A program made the position numbers and the translations under genes. From an uncultured Mucilaginibacter sp. (GTDB lineage Bacteria > Bacteroidota > Bacteroidia > Sphingobacteriales > Sphingobacteriaceae), in the NCBI GenBank assembly GCA_913775265.1, contig CAJYJH010000033.1, positions 1 through 64,000 of the forward strand: a stretch of DNA of 64,000 bases, given 5' to 3'. How positions within the stretch are numbered: position 1 is the stretch's first letter; every line of letters starts with the position of its first letter. The notes beneath the pieces are model-generated. The model had not been told where the DNA came from and searched no databases. It saw only the letters and a program-made list of their open reading frames with translations. Shown here one piece after another: positions 16,919-24,859 of the stretch.

Positions 16919-18487
16919 ATGAAAAAAACTTTACTTTTTTCGCTGTTAACAGCAGGTGTTAGTCTTGTAGCTAACGCTCAGGAAGCTGTTGATCAAGCCG
17001 CAACCCAAAAAATAAGGGAAGAAGGGCTCAACCATTCCCAGGTAATGAAAACGGCTTTCTATTTAACTGATGTAGCTGGTCCGCGTTTGTCCGGTTCGCC
17101 GGGTTTAAAAAAAGCACAAAACTGGGCCGTTAACGAGTTGAAAAGTTACGGTTTAGTAAATGCCAAACTGGAGCCTTGGGGTAAATTTGGTAAAGGCTGG
17201 CAGGTAAACAAAAATTATGCAGCCATTACAGTTCCGTATTACCATGCCATTATTGCCATCCCTAAAGCCTGGACCAGTAGTACTAAGGGCCTTATTAAGA
17301 GCGACGTGGTATTGGTAAAAGCCGATACCGTAACCGATTTTGGTAAATACAAAGGACAGCTGGCCGGTAAAATTGTGGTGATGGATGTGGCCAACCCGCT
17401 GGTTCGCAGCAAAAATCCTGATCTGTCGCGTTACACTGATGAAGAATTGGATAAGATGGCTAACGCCACTGCACAACCCGCTGGCGGTCGTGGTCGCCCT
17501 GACGCAACAGACCCTCGGTTTGCTGCTATGATGGCTGCACGCCGTAAAACGATGGCTATGCGTAGTGCACTAAACAACTTTATGCAGCAAGAAGGTGTTG
17601 CCTTAATATTAAGCCAAGGCCGCGGCACTGACGGTACCGTGTTTACTACCAACGGTGCATCATATGCGGATACGGCTAAAGCCGCTTTGCCTGAATTAGA
17701 AACCAGTGGTGAAGATTACTTACGTATTGTACGTTTATTACGTGCCGGCCAAAAGGTACAGATGGAAGCCGATGTGCAAACTCAGTTTTTTACCGATGAC
17801 CTGAAAGGCTATAATGTAATTGCCGAGCTACCGGGTACTGACAAAAAATTGAAAGATCAGGTAGTGATGATTGGCGGTCACTTTGACTCATGGCACGCAG
17901 CTACCGGTGCAACTGATAATGCTGCAGGCAGCGCGGTAATGATGGAGGCTATGCGTATTCTGAAAGCTATCGGGTTTAAACCAAAACGCACTATTCGTGT
18001 AGCTTTATGGAGTTCTGAAGAGCAGGGTTTATTTGGTTCGAGAGGATATGTAGCCCAGCACTTTGGCAAACGTGATAGCTTGAAAGCAGAGCAGGGTAAA
18101 ATATCAGCTTACTATAACCTGGATAACGGTACCGGTAAAATCCGTGGTGTGTATCAGCAGGGTAATGCTGGGGTAGGGCCTATATTTAAAAGCTGGTTAG
18201 AGCCTTTTAAAGATTTGGGTGCAACAACAGTTACCATCAGTAATACCGGCGGTACCGACCACCAATCGTTTGATGCAGTTAATATTCCGGGCTTCCAGTT
18301 TATACAGGATGGCATGGATTACAACACCCGTACGCACCACAGCAACCAGGATACTTACGATCGTTTGGTAGAGGATGACTTAAAACAAGCGGCAACCATC
18401 GTTGCATCGTTTGTATACAATACGGCTCAACGGGCAGAAATGCTGCCACGTAAAGAAGCACCTAAAACTACTGCCGGAACAAACTAA
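16919..18487 (+). CDS. Secreted M28 family zinc metallopeptidase
   Basis: A 522-residue exported peptidase, similar in plan to carboxypeptidase Q. A signal peptide (ending LVANAQ) precedes an N-terminal M28 part, a PA-type insert (about 110-300, KGQLAGKIVVMDV), and the metal-binding core: His 321 in GGHFDSWH, Asp 333 in TGATDNAAG, Glu-Glu in SSEEQGLFGS, and the late His in GGTDHQSFD. It should remove amino acids or short peptides in the periplasm. It is monocistronic and shares a terminator with kduI. Confidence 0.92.
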   Translation: MKKTLLFSLLTAGVSLVANAQEAVDQAATQKIREEGLNHSQVMKTAFYLTDVAGPRLSGSPGLKKAQNWAVNELKSYGLVNAKLEPWGKFGKGWQVNKNYAAITVPYYHAIIAIPKAWTSSTKGLIKSDVVLVKADTVTDFGKYKGQLAGKIVVMDVANPLVRSKNPDLSRYTDEELDKMANATAQPAGGRGRPDATDPRFAAMMAARRKTMAMRSALNNFMQQEGVALILSQGRGTDGTVFTTNGASYADTAKAALPELETSGEDYLRIVRLLRAGQKVQMEADVQTQFFTDDLKGYNVIAELPGTDKKLKDQVVMIGGHFDSWHAATGATDNAAGSAVMMEAMRILKAIGFKPKRTIRVALWSSEEQGLFGSRGYVAQHFGKRDSLKAEQGKISAYYNLDNGTGKIRGVYQQGNAGVGPIFKSWLEPFKDLGATTVTISNTGGTDHQSFDAVNIPGFQFIQDGMDYNTRTHHSNQDTYDRLVEDDLKQAATIVASFVYNTAQRAEMLPRKEAPKTTAGTN

Positions 18488-18506
18488 TTCTTCTGTTTAT
18501 TTGAAT

Positions 18507-18548
18507 AACAAAAAGGCGGATTTCCTTATCGGAATCCGCCTTTTTGTT
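18507..18548. terminator. Bidirectional terminator between M28 and kduI
   Basis: AACAAAAAGGCGGATT (18507-18522) pairs with its complement (18533-18548) around a short loop, with T or A runs inside the arms, between convergent genes. Confidence 0.85.
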
Positions 18549-18575
18549 GAGATATATCAGCAATACTTGGGTAAA

Positions 18576-19406
18576 CTATTTAACGTCAACTACAGCTAAT
18601 GGATCCATATCGGTATAAACCTGGTTCTCGCCGGCCATGCCCCATATAAAAGCATAATTGCTGGTACCGCAACCAAAATGTACCGACCAAGGCGGAGAGA
18701 TTACGGCATCATGGTTTTGCATCACAATACTTTTAGTAGCCTGTGGTTCGCCCATGAAGTGGAACAAGCGTTGTGTTTCGGGTAAGTCAAAGTAAAAGTA
18801 AACTTCTGTACGGCGGGTGTGGGTATGCGGTGGTATAGAGTTCCAGACGCTGCCACTTTCTAATACAGTTAAGCCCATTACCAGTTGGCAGCTGCGTATG
18901 CCTTCTAAATGAATATACTTATAAATAGTGCGTTTATTAGATGTTGTTGCATCGCCTAATTGTACTGGAGACGCTTCTTCCTTAGTCATTAAGCGGTTAG
19001 GATAGTTGGCATGTGCCGGATTGCTTAGCAGGTAATAAACTGCAGGATTTTCGGCATCAGTGCTTTTAAAGCTTACATCTTTAGTGCCTTTACCTAAGTA
19101 CAGGCAGCTTAATTTATCCAGTTCATAAGTCTGGCCATCGGCTACCACTACACCGTTACCGCCTACGTTGATGATGCCTATTTCGCGGCGCTCTAAAAAG
19201 TATTCGGCTCTTAACTCCGGGTGGTTATCAAGCGTAACCTCGCTGTTTACCGGTTTTACACCGCCTACGATAGTGCGGTCATAATGCGAGTAAACAGTGG
19301 TTAATTTATCAGCCTGCATCAGGTTTTCTACTAAAAAAGCTTCGCGAAGCTCTTCGGTCGTCATGCGGCTTACTTCTTTCTTACTATGTTCAAATCTTAT
19401 TTCCAT
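18576..19406 (-). CDS. kduI: 5-dehydro-4-deoxy-D-glucuronate isomerase
   Basis: A 276-residue cupin isomerase that converts 5-keto-4-deoxyuronate, released from pectin or glycosaminoglycan lyase products, to 2,5-diketo-3-deoxygluconate. Length equals the E. coli enzyme. The zinc ligands are visible in PPHTHTRRTEVYFYFDL (two His and Glu) and PPWSVHFGCGTSNYAFIWG (His). It follows kduD by 26 bases in an operon. No polysaccharide lyase or GH105 gene lies in the window, so the substrate source is encoded elsewhere. Confidence 0.96.
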   Translation of the reverse strand: MEIRFEHSKKEVSRMTTEELREAFLVENLMQADKLTTVYSHYDRTIVGGVKPVNSEVTLDNHPELRAEYFLERREIGIINVGGNGVVVADGQTYELDKLSCLYLGKGTKDVSFKSTDAENPAVYYLLSNPAHANYPNRLMTKEEASPVQLGDATTSNKRTIYKYIHLEGIRSCQLVMGLTVLESGSVWNSIPPHTHTRRTEVYFYFDLPETQRLFHFMGEPQATKSIVMQNHDAVISPPWSVHFGCGTSNYAFIWGMAGENQVYTDMDPLAVVDVK

Positions 19407-19432
19407 GTTGTAAAGTAGTTGTTGTGTTTAAC

Positions 19433-20206
19433 TTATCGGCCCATCCAGCCGCCATCAACGGTAAGTAAATGGCCGGTTACGTAATTACCTGCATCTGAAG
19501 ATAAAAATACTGCAGGACCTTTAAAATCTTCAGGTTCGCCCCAGCGCCCGGCTGGTATGCGATCTAAAATACTTTTGCTGCGGTCAGGATCGTTGCGTAA
19601 GGCCTCTGTATTGTCAGTAGCGATGTAGCCAGGTGCTATGCCATTAACCGTAACACCTTTACCGGCCCATTCGTTAGATAACGCTTTTACCAGACTGGCT
19701 AAAGCGCCCTTGCTGGCTGCATAGCCCGGTACGTTGATGCCGCCCTGAAAGCTTAACAGCGAACAAGTGAATATTACTTTGCCGCTGCCACGCTCAATCA
19801 TATGTTTGCCTAACTCACGCGCCAGTATAAAAGGTGCATCCAGGTTTAACGATAATACGCTGTCCCACCACTCATCCGGGTGTTCGGCAGCAGGTTTACG
19901 CATAATGGTTCCTGCGTTATTTACCAATATATCAATCTGTGGATTGTCGGCTAATAACTGGTTTACAAAGCTGTACAATCCTTCGCGATCGCCCAGGTTA
20001 GCCTGGTAGGCTTTAAAGTTGCAGCCCAGAGCTTTAACTTCTTTTTCTACATCACTGCCTTCGAGAGCTATAGAACCCGATACTACAATAATGTCTGCAC
20101 CAGCTTCGGCCAGGCCTAAAGCCATACCTTTGCCAATACCTTTGTTGCCGCCGGTTACCAGCGCCGTTTTGCCTGATAAATTGAACAGGTTAGATGGATT
20201 ACTCAT
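19433..20206 (-). CDS. kduD: 2-dehydro-3-deoxy-D-gluconate 5-dehydrogenase
   Basis: A 257-residue short-chain dehydrogenase that reduces the KduI product to 2-keto-3-deoxygluconate. The NAD(P)-binding motif TGGNKGIGKG is near 18-27, NNAG follows, the catalytic pair is YAASK with the Ser in TCSLLS, and the C-terminal HLLTVDGGWMGR is typical of KduD. It sits between an NTF2-like secreted protein gene and kduI. Confidence 0.93.
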   Translation of the reverse strand: MSNPSNLFNLSGKTALVTGGNKGIGKGMALGLAEAGADIIVVSGSIALEGSDVEKEVKALGCNFKAYQANLGDREGLYSFVNQLLADNPQIDILVNNAGTIMRKPAAEHPDEWWDSVLSLNLDAPFILARELGKHMIERGSGKVIFTCSLLSFQGGINVPGYAASKGALASLVKALSNEWAGKGVTVNGIAPGYIATDNTEALRNDPDRSKSILDRIPAGRWGEPEDFKGPAVFLSSDAGNYVTGHLLTVDGGWMGR

Positions 20207-20238
20207 TGGTTATAATGATAATTTGGTTGCGTTTTATA

Positions 20239-20703
20239 TTAAGCTGCCGGAAATTTAACTGCCTGACGGCCCAGCAATACCCATTCGCCTTTTACTTTTT
20301 GCCATACCAGCATAATTAATAATTTAGCGGTACCCGGTGCCTTTCCTTTGTCATTGGTACCACCGGTAAGCGTATGGCGCACAATAGCGGTACTGCCCGA
20401 AACTATAACAGTTTGGTCGGTAAACTCCAGGCTGGTAAAATCGGTTTCGCCGCTTAAAAATGAATGAAGGAATTCTTGCTTGTTTTGTACTTTTCCGGAA
20501 GAATGCCCGAATGTTAATTTAGGCGATGCCAATGCCGACATAGCAACACTGTCTGGATCGAGCATGAGCTTGCGCATTTTTTCAACCGTTTCTTCAATAG
20601 TTTTTTTAGCGTTTACTCTCGGTTGTTTTTGAGCTTTAACAGATAGTGTAGTAATAGTCATCAATAAAACTACTGCTAATTGGGTAAGCCTGATGTTTTT
20701 CAT
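20239..20703 (-). CDS. Secreted NTF2-like (SnoaL/DUF4440-type) protein
   Basis: A 154-residue protein with a signal peptide (MKNIRLTQLAVVLL..., ending SVKAQ) and one NTF2-like alpha+beta domain (KTIEETVEKMRKLMLDPD, ALASPKLTFGHSSGKVQNK, VLLGRQAVKF). Such domains bind or isomerise small molecules, but no catalytic residue can be named. It is the first gene of the operon with kduD and kduI, so a role in sugar processing is possible. A start at 20745 would prepend 14 residues before the signal peptide and is not preferred. Confidence 0.8.
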   Translation of the reverse strand: MKNIRLTQLAVVLLMTITTLSVKAQKQPRVNAKKTIEETVEKMRKLMLDPDSVAMSALASPKLTFGHSSGKVQNKQEFLHSFLSGETDFTSLEFTDQTVIVSGSTAIVRHTLTGGTNDKGKAPGTAKLLIMLVWQKVKGEWVLLGRQAVKFPAA

Positions 20704-20763
20704 TGTTAAATATAGCATTGATTTTTTTGCGATAAGTGATTGCATTAAGCAATGGTTGCTTTA

Positions 20764-20771
20764 CAAATGTA
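20764..20771 (-). promoter_or_regulatory. Candidate -7 element of the NTF2-kduD-kduI operon
   Basis: TACATTTG on the minus strand fits TAnnTTTG. A TTTG lies 25 bases further upstream (20797-20800), slightly beyond the normal spacing. Confidence 0.45.
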
Positions 20772-20858
20772 GCTTGTTATTGTGTAGATAAAACCACAAA
20801 CTTTATTTATTTGCTATTGTAAGGGAGATAGCCTAACGAAACTTATGATAAACAAAGT

Positions 20859-20889
20859 TTTGTAAACAAAGGTTAATCAACTACTTTTG
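20859..20889 (+). promoter_or_regulatory. Well-formed Bacteroidota promoter
   Basis: TTTG (20859-20862), a 19-base spacer and TACTTTTG (20882-20889): the best consensus promoter seen in the window. The ATG of the 61-residue gene follows 22 bases later. Confidence 0.7.
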
Positions 20890-20911
20890 CTTACAAGACA
20901 TTCAAAAAACT

Positions 20912-21097
20912 ATGGCACATCATACAAAAGAGGAAAACCACGATCGTTATTTTTACATTATTGGCTTATTGGCAGGTTTATTTATCGGCGCCATTGTTAA
21001 CCGTGGCTTTATTTATATCCCGGTAGGCGCTATATTAGGCTTATTAAGTGCTGCCTTGTTTTTAAAAGTATTGGTTAAAGGTCGTCAGAGCGCCTAA
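20912..21097 (+). CDS. Small two-helix membrane protein
   Basis: A 61-residue protein: a polar, His-rich N-terminus (MAHHTKEENHDR), two hydrophobic segments (about 13-31 and 34-54) separated by one charged residue patch, and a basic end (KGRQSA). It is not recognised. The start is fixed by the well-formed promoter 22 bases upstream. Its stop codon lies 7 bases before the left end of the IS element, which has separated it from its probable original terminator at 22437-22471. Confidence 0.75.
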   Translation: MAHHTKEENHDRYFYIIGLLAGLFIGAIVNRGFIYIPVGAILGLLSAALFLKVLVKGRQSA

Positions 21098-21104
21098 ATT
21101 TGGG

Positions 21105-21129
21105 TGAATCGTCCTAAAATAGGTTGACA
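21105..21129 (+). repeat. IS left terminal inverted repeat
   Basis: 25 bases starting TGAATCGTCCTAAAAT; it matches the complement of the right end except at positions 12, 17 and 18. Confidence 0.93.
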
Positions 21130-21140
21130 GATTTATAATG

Positions 21141-21173
21141 ATCCCGATAGCTGCGAAGTTATCGGGATTTTTT
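21141..21173 (+). terminator. Terminator inside the IS left end
   Basis: ATCCCGATA (21141-21149) and TATCGGGAT (21160-21168) form a 9-bp stem followed by six T on the plus strand. It reads inwards from the neighbouring gene and would stop outside transcripts from running antisense through the transposase. Confidence 0.75.
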
Positions 21174-21903
21174 ATTGATGCACCATGTTTGGTGTTTTCA
21201 TATAGAAAGATAAATGCGGCCGCCGGTTATTGTATAACTCAATAGCTTCCTGAACCAGTAACCCGGCATGAAGCTTTGATTGAAGAATCTTTCCGAGGCC
21301 GAACTCTTCTTTCAACGTCCGGTTCATCCGCTCAGCCAGTGCGTTCTCGTAAGGATCACCGTTTTCGGTCATGCTCATTTTGATCTGATGCTGATGGGCA
21401 ATACTGACATATTCAGCACTGCAATACTGTAATCCGCGGTCGGAGTGATGAATCAGCGGTAGCTGCTTGCTTAATCTGCCTTTGACAGCCATCTCAAAGG
21501 CCTGCTTCATTTGCCTTGTTTCCATGTTATCTGCTATAGCGTAACCCACTATTTTTCTACTATAAGCGTCAGTGACCAGGTTCAAATAGCAGTTTCCCTC
21601 ATCCGTTTTAAGATAAGTAATGTCACTCACCCAAACTTGATCAGCACGATCAGCAACCATATCTTTCACCAGATTAGGGTACTTTCTCAACCAATGCTTT
21701 GACATGGTAGTCTGCACATAGCGCCTTTGGGGCAAAATCAGCATGCCGTGCTTTCTGAGCAGCTCAAAGAGCTTATCGCGACCAAACTTGATCTCTCTGG
21801 CCTGCAAGCTATCACGGATTGGATGATGGAGCTTTCTGCCCCCTAAGCGGGAGAGTAGTTTGCGCTGCTGATCGACCAACCCTTTGACCTGTAGTTCCAC
21901 CAT
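21172..21903 (-). CDS. IS3-family transposase OrfB (DDE integrase)
   Basis: The first ATG gives 243 residues, but the frame stays open upstream and reads SVAHVLGYSRQYFYKHC, a typical OrfB start, so the protein is probably made as an OrfAB fusion by -1 frameshifting. The rve core has Asp in WVSDITYLKT, Asp in HHSDRGLQYCS and Glu in NALAERMNRTLKEEF. A candidate slippery heptamer A_AAG_GGC lies at 22002-21996 in the overlap with orfA. No disruption is seen. Confidence 0.93.
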   Translation of the reverse strand: MVELQVKGLVDQQRKLLSRLGGRKLHHPIRDSLQAREIKFGRDKLFELLRKHGMLILPQRRYVQTTMSKHWLRKYPNLVKDMVADRADQVWVSDITYLKTDEGNCYLNLVTDAYSRKIVGYAIADNMETRQMKQAFEMAVKGRLSKQLPLIHHSDRGLQYCSAEYVSIAHQHQIKMSMTENGDPYENALAERMNRTLKEEFGLGKILQSKLHAGLLVQEAIELYNNRRPHLSFYMKTPNMVHQ

Positions 21904-21968
21904 TGCTTTGTTTTGCTGCTGCCTGCAATGTTTATAAAAGTACTGGCGGCTGTAACCTAAAACATGAG

Positions 21969-22382
21969 CTACTGATCCAACGGCGATTCGTCGCTGCCCT
22001 TTGGAGCCTGCTCTCTGGTAGCTTCGGACAACAGGCTCAAATACTTTTTTCGGATATCGGTATCAAACTGGCTGTCGGCGATGTCTATCGCCCGGTTCAG
22101 TATCTCCTTTTCCTGCTCCAGGCGCTTTAGTTTCTTTTCCAATTCCCGTATCTTTTTATTGGGCGTATCGCGTTTCATGGTCTCCGATTCTTTCCAGTCT
22201 AATCTACCATGTTTTCTCAACCAAACCAAGACCGTGCTTTTACCCTGAATCCCGTAACGCAGCTGCGCCTGCTTAGAGGTAAGTTCCCCTTTTTCTACTG
22301 CGTCTACAATCTGCAGTTTGAACGCTAAACTGTAATCTTTCTGAGTCCTTCTTTGATAACCCTTAAATTCTTGTTCTTCCAT
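21969..22382 (-). CDS. IS3-family transposase OrfA
   Basis: 137 residues: a helix-turn-helix DNA-binding region (about 15-60: YSLAFKLQIVDAVEKGE, SKQAQLRYGIQGKSTVLVWL) and a leucine-zipper-like coiled coil (about 78-105, KKIRELEKKLKRLEQEKEIL). It binds the terminal repeats and supports multimerisation. Its end overlaps the upstream-extended orfB frame, as expected for programmed frameshifting. Confidence 0.92.
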   Translation of the reverse strand: MEEQEFKGYQRRTQKDYSLAFKLQIVDAVEKGELTSKQAQLRYGIQGKSTVLVWLRKHGRLDWKESETMKRDTPNKKIRELEKKLKRLEQEKEILNRAIDIADSQFDTDIRKKYLSLLSEATREQAPKGSDESPLDQ

Positions 22383-22398
22383 CTGTTAACACTTTTTG

Positions 22399-22423
22399 TG
22401 TCAACTCATTTCAGGACGATTCA
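22399..22423 (-). repeat. IS right terminal inverted repeat
   Basis: Its complement starts TGAATCGTCCTGAAAT; it pairs with the left end at 22 of 25 positions. Confidence 0.93.
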
Positions 22424-22436
22424 GCATATAAATTAC

Positions 22437-22471
22437 AAAAAGGGTCATGCAATAACTACATGACCCTTTTT
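22437..22471. terminator. Symmetrical terminator beside the IS right end
   Basis: 13-bp perfect arms (AAAAAGGGTCATG and its complement) with a 9-nt loop. It ends the DUF2911 gene on the minus strand; being symmetrical, it was probably shared with the convergent 61-residue gene before the IS inserted. Confidence 0.8.
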
Positions 22472-22496
22472 GCTTTATACACTTTGTGTAATGGGC

Positions 22497-23342
22497 TTAC
22501 TTTTTTGCCTGAGCTAAAACTGCTTCGTTCAATTTGATATACTCGTCGTTTTTTTGTTCTTTGGCTAAGTTAACACCTTCTTGTGCAGTAGCAGCCGCAG
22601 CTGTTTTATTGCCTATTTTTAATTGTATACGGGCTTTCCATAATTTGAAGTATGGTGCTTTTGGATTAGTCTTTTCAGCCTCGTTAATCCATTCCAATGC
22701 TTTGTTCAAATCTTTGCCATTTTCGTAGTAGTATTGAGCGGCAGCAAAGTATGGCTTTTTCTCGCCATTCATTGCCGTTTCAATATTTGCCATGATGCGA
22801 CTGTCGTTATCTGCAGTCAGGTGTAAATCCAAATCAGTGCGTTCCCACATCAGGTGCAAGTCGGCTGTTGATGGCATAACATTAGCAAACTGTATGGTAA
22901 AAGTTTCTACAGGTTGGGCGGTTTTACCTGGCTTTACTTTGAAACGTAAAAAGTCGTCGGCTTGTTTATATTCATAAGCGCCCCACTGTTTGGTAGCTTT
23001 GTTTAAAATGATAGTCCACTCTTTAGTGTCGGGAATGGTGAACAGTGCGTATTCGCCAGCAGGCACTTTGTTGCCTTCTAAAGTTACCTCGTCAGTAAAG
23101 GTAATCACGGTAGCCGAATTAGCTCCGGTACGCCAAACTTTGCCGTAAGGCTCTAAACCTCCAAAAATTTTGCGGCCCTTAGCATTAGGGCGGGAGTAGC
23201 TTACTGTAATTTTTCCTAAGCCAAACTCTTGGGTAATAGTTTGTGCTGAACTGGCCTGTGGCATTTTAAATCCTTGTGCCTGAGCATTTAAAGATAAGCC
23301 TGTAGCTAATGCAGCCACTAATAATGTGTATAGCTTTTTCAT
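22497..23342 (-). CDS. Secreted DUF2911 / TPR-like protein
   Basis: A 281-residue exported protein. A signal peptide (ending LNAQAQ) precedes a DUF2911 domain at about 25-170 with the family pattern VSYSRPNAKGRKIFGGL, YGKVWRTGANSATVITF and GEYALFTIP. The last 100 residues hold a tetratricopeptide-like helical pair (AAAQYYYENGKDLNKALEW, APYFKLWKARIQLKIG). Function is unknown; such proteins are frequent in Bacteroidota periplasm. A -7 element lies at 23367-23374. Confidence 0.9.
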   Translation of the reverse strand: MKKLYTLLVAALATGLSLNAQAQGFKMPQASSAQTITQEFGLGKITVSYSRPNAKGRKIFGGLEPYGKVWRTGANSATVITFTDEVTLEGNKVPAGEYALFTIPDTKEWTIILNKATKQWGAYEYKQADDFLRFKVKPGKTAQPVETFTIQFANVMPSTADLHLMWERTDLDLHLTADNDSRIMANIETAMNGEKKPYFAAAQYYYENGKDLNKALEWINEAEKTNPKAPYFKLWKARIQLKIGNKTAAAATAQEGVNLAKEQKNDEYIKLNEAVLAQAKK

Positions 23343-23366
23343 GTAACCTGATATAGTTTATGCAAG

Positions 23367-23374
23367 CAAAGTTA
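23367..23374 (-). promoter_or_regulatory. Candidate -7 element for the DUF2911 gene
   Basis: TAACTTTG on the minus strand fits TAnnTTTG, 25 bases before the ATG at 23342. Confidence 0.5.
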
Positions 23375-23455
23375 TAGTTTGTAGCGATAAGCTTGTACAG
23401 AAGATGCAAAAGATGAGAGAATTTATCTCTGAATGAAAACCGGATGAGTTATAAA

Positions 23456-23487
23456 ATAAAAAGCCCCCCAGTCTTGCACCGGGGGAC
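23456..23487 (-). terminator. Terminator of the sigma/anti-sigma operon
   Basis: On the minus strand GTCCCCC and GGGGGGC form a strong stem with an 11-12-nt loop, followed by a T-rich run. It lies about 200 bases after the anti-sigma stop codon. Confidence 0.65.
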
Positions 23488-23691
23488 TTTCAACCTAAAC
23501 CTTATCACAATTAAATTGGTAAGTTTACCAATTCGTGTATAACGTTACAATTGTTGTACCAAAATTTTTAAGTAGGGGTTAGTGATGAAAAATAGTTTAT
23601 TTTGCCTTAAATTAATTTCGAAATCTCCGTTAGTAATTACGTAACTGACATCTTTTCATATTTAGCTCAATCTTATACAATCTTGTCATGT

Positions 23692-24186
23692 TTATGATGC
23701 AAGTGTGTGTTTTTTACGCAAGTATCCGTCAAAAAGAAACAGTGCCAATACCACATCAAAAAATAGGAAACCTTTTAAAACGGGACCAGAGATATAATTT
23801 TTTAATGCAGGTATCTGAACTTTAACCGGTATTTGTACAGTTTCATGCACATCATTGGTATGGCTGTTAGCCAATGCAATCACCAATAAAACCGCGATAG
23901 TACCTATAAAAAATGCAGCTATGGCTTTAATAATCCGGTGGTCTATGCCAGCCTTAAGCGGTTTGCTTGCTTCTTCGGTACGAATGGTCTCCATCACATT
24001 ATAAGTGAATGCCATAGGCGGAGCATCCAGTTCCATGTTTTCGAGCTCCTGGTTAAAGGCCAGTAACTCCTGGTATTTTCGCTGGTACGTTTCATCAGTA
24101 GCGATTAACCGACTGATGGTCTCGTGCTCTTCTGGAGAACAGTTGCCGTCCAGATAATTCCACAATTTTTCCTCAATACTGTTCAT
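23692..24186 (-). CDS. Putative membrane anti-sigma factor
   Basis: A 164-residue protein translated from an ATGA overlap with the upstream ECF sigma gene. The N-terminal 50 residues (EEKLWNYLDGNCSPEEHETI) resemble the helical sigma-binding domain of FecR-like anti-sigma factors, but the HxxxCxxC zinc motif is absent. Membrane segments lie at about 86-106 and 138-155, the latter before a basic end (RKKH). It probably holds the sigma factor inactive at the inner membrane. The assignment rests on position and the N-terminal pattern. Confidence 0.75.
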   Translation of the reverse strand: MNSIEEKLWNYLDGNCSPEEHETISRLIATDETYQRKYQELLAFNQELENMELDAPPMAFTYNVMETIRTEEASKPLKAGIDHRIIKAIAAFFIGTIAVLLVIALANSHTNDVHETVQIPVKVQIPALKNYISGPVLKGFLFFDVVLALFLFDGYLRKKHTLAS

Positions 24187-24764
24187 ATCAATTCGCTCAC
24201 TTCGTGTTTTAAATTGCGCTCCAGCTTTTCTTTTAAACGCTGGCGCGCCCTAAATAGTTTAACCTTAACATTGTTGGGCTCTATGCCTAACGTAATGGCA
24301 ATCTCCTCCAAACTTTGCTCACCTTTGTAAAACAAGGTGATAATCATAGCATCGTCTGGCAGTAACTGCTCAATGGCTTGGTTTACGTAAAATGACCTCG
24401 ATTTATTTTCGGCCATATCATTCTTAAATCCACCCGACTGATTTTCGAGTTGTAAGTGATTGTTTTCGTCATCAATAGATGAGGTATCCAACCGGTGCTT
24501 CCGCAAAAAAGTCATCGAGGTAGTATACACAATGCTATACAGCCAGGTACTGAATTTACTTTGTCCCTGAAAGTTGTGCAAAGAACGGTATGCTTTAATA
24601 AAACTATCCTGCGCAACCTCCTCGGCATCTTCGCGCGTTTTGGTAAAACGCATAGCCAAAGTAAAAACAAAGCGTTGGTGACGTTTCACCAAATCGGCAT
24701 AGGCTGCCTGGTTACCCTGCAGTGTTTGCTCAATTAATTCAATATCCGAAAACTTGCTTTGCAT
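24183..24764 (-). CDS. ECF-type RNA polymerase sigma factor
   Basis: A 193-residue RpoE-like sigma factor. Region 2 (about 20-90) shows RFVFTLAMRFTKTREDAEEVAQDSFIKAYR in pieces and FSTWLYSIVYT; region 4 (about 130-185) shows YKGEQSLEEIAITLGI and NNVKVKLFRARQRLKEKL. It is coupled to an anti-sigma gene. Its own promoter (24775-24803) carries GTAACC-N17-GTCATA, the same as the divergent gene's, which argues for autoregulation. The predicted leader is only about 4-6 bases. Confidence 0.94.
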   Translation of the reverse strand: MQSKFSDIELIEQTLQGNQAAYADLVKRHQRFVFTLAMRFTKTREDAEEVAQDSFIKAYRSLHNFQGQSKFSTWLYSIVYTTSMTFLRKHRLDTSSIDDENNHLQLENQSGGFKNDMAENKSRSFYVNQAIEQLLPDDAMIITLFYKGEQSLEEIAITLGIEPNNVKVKLFRARQRLKEKLERNLKHEVSELI

Positions 24765-24774
24765 TATATACGGC

Positions 24775-24803
24775 TATGACCGCACGCCGCTGATTTAGGT
24801 TAC
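24775..24803 (-). promoter_or_regulatory. ECF-type promoter of the sigma operon
   Basis: Minus strand: GTAACC (24803-24798), 17-base spacer, GTCATA (24780-24775), then GC. It is identical in both hexamers and in spacing to the divergent promoter at 24860-24888. Confidence 0.75.
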
Positions 24804-24859
24804 ACTTAATTTGAAATAAATGTAGATAAAAATATTTTGTAAAAAATGCGGTAACCGAT

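Larger units (their letters stand above)
21105..22423 (-). mobile_element. Complete IS3-family insertion sequence
   Basis: A 1319-bp element bounded by 25-bp imperfect terminal inverted repeats (21105-21129 and 22399-22423; 22 of 25 match) that begin TGAATCGTCCT and so end in TG/CA. It carries orfA and orfB in -1 relation, with all DDE residues intact. No 3- or 4-bp target duplication is visible (GGG left, GCA right). The element lies between genes and interrupts no reading frame. Confidence 0.93.
23343..23691. other. 349-base intergenic region
   Basis: No coding region is supported. It holds the DUF2911 promoter element (23367-23374), a GC-rich hairpin followed by T on the minus strand (23456-23487), and a short inverted repeat AATTGGTA/TACCAATT at 23514-23533. 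The segment between about 23540 and 23691 would be a long 3' untranslated region of the anti-sigma gene. Confidence 0.5.

Noticed and set aside
23343-23376. Third copy of the ECF promoter (GTAACC ... GTTATA)
   Set aside because: Spacing is 22 rather than 17, the second hexamer differs, and it points away from the nearest gene start.
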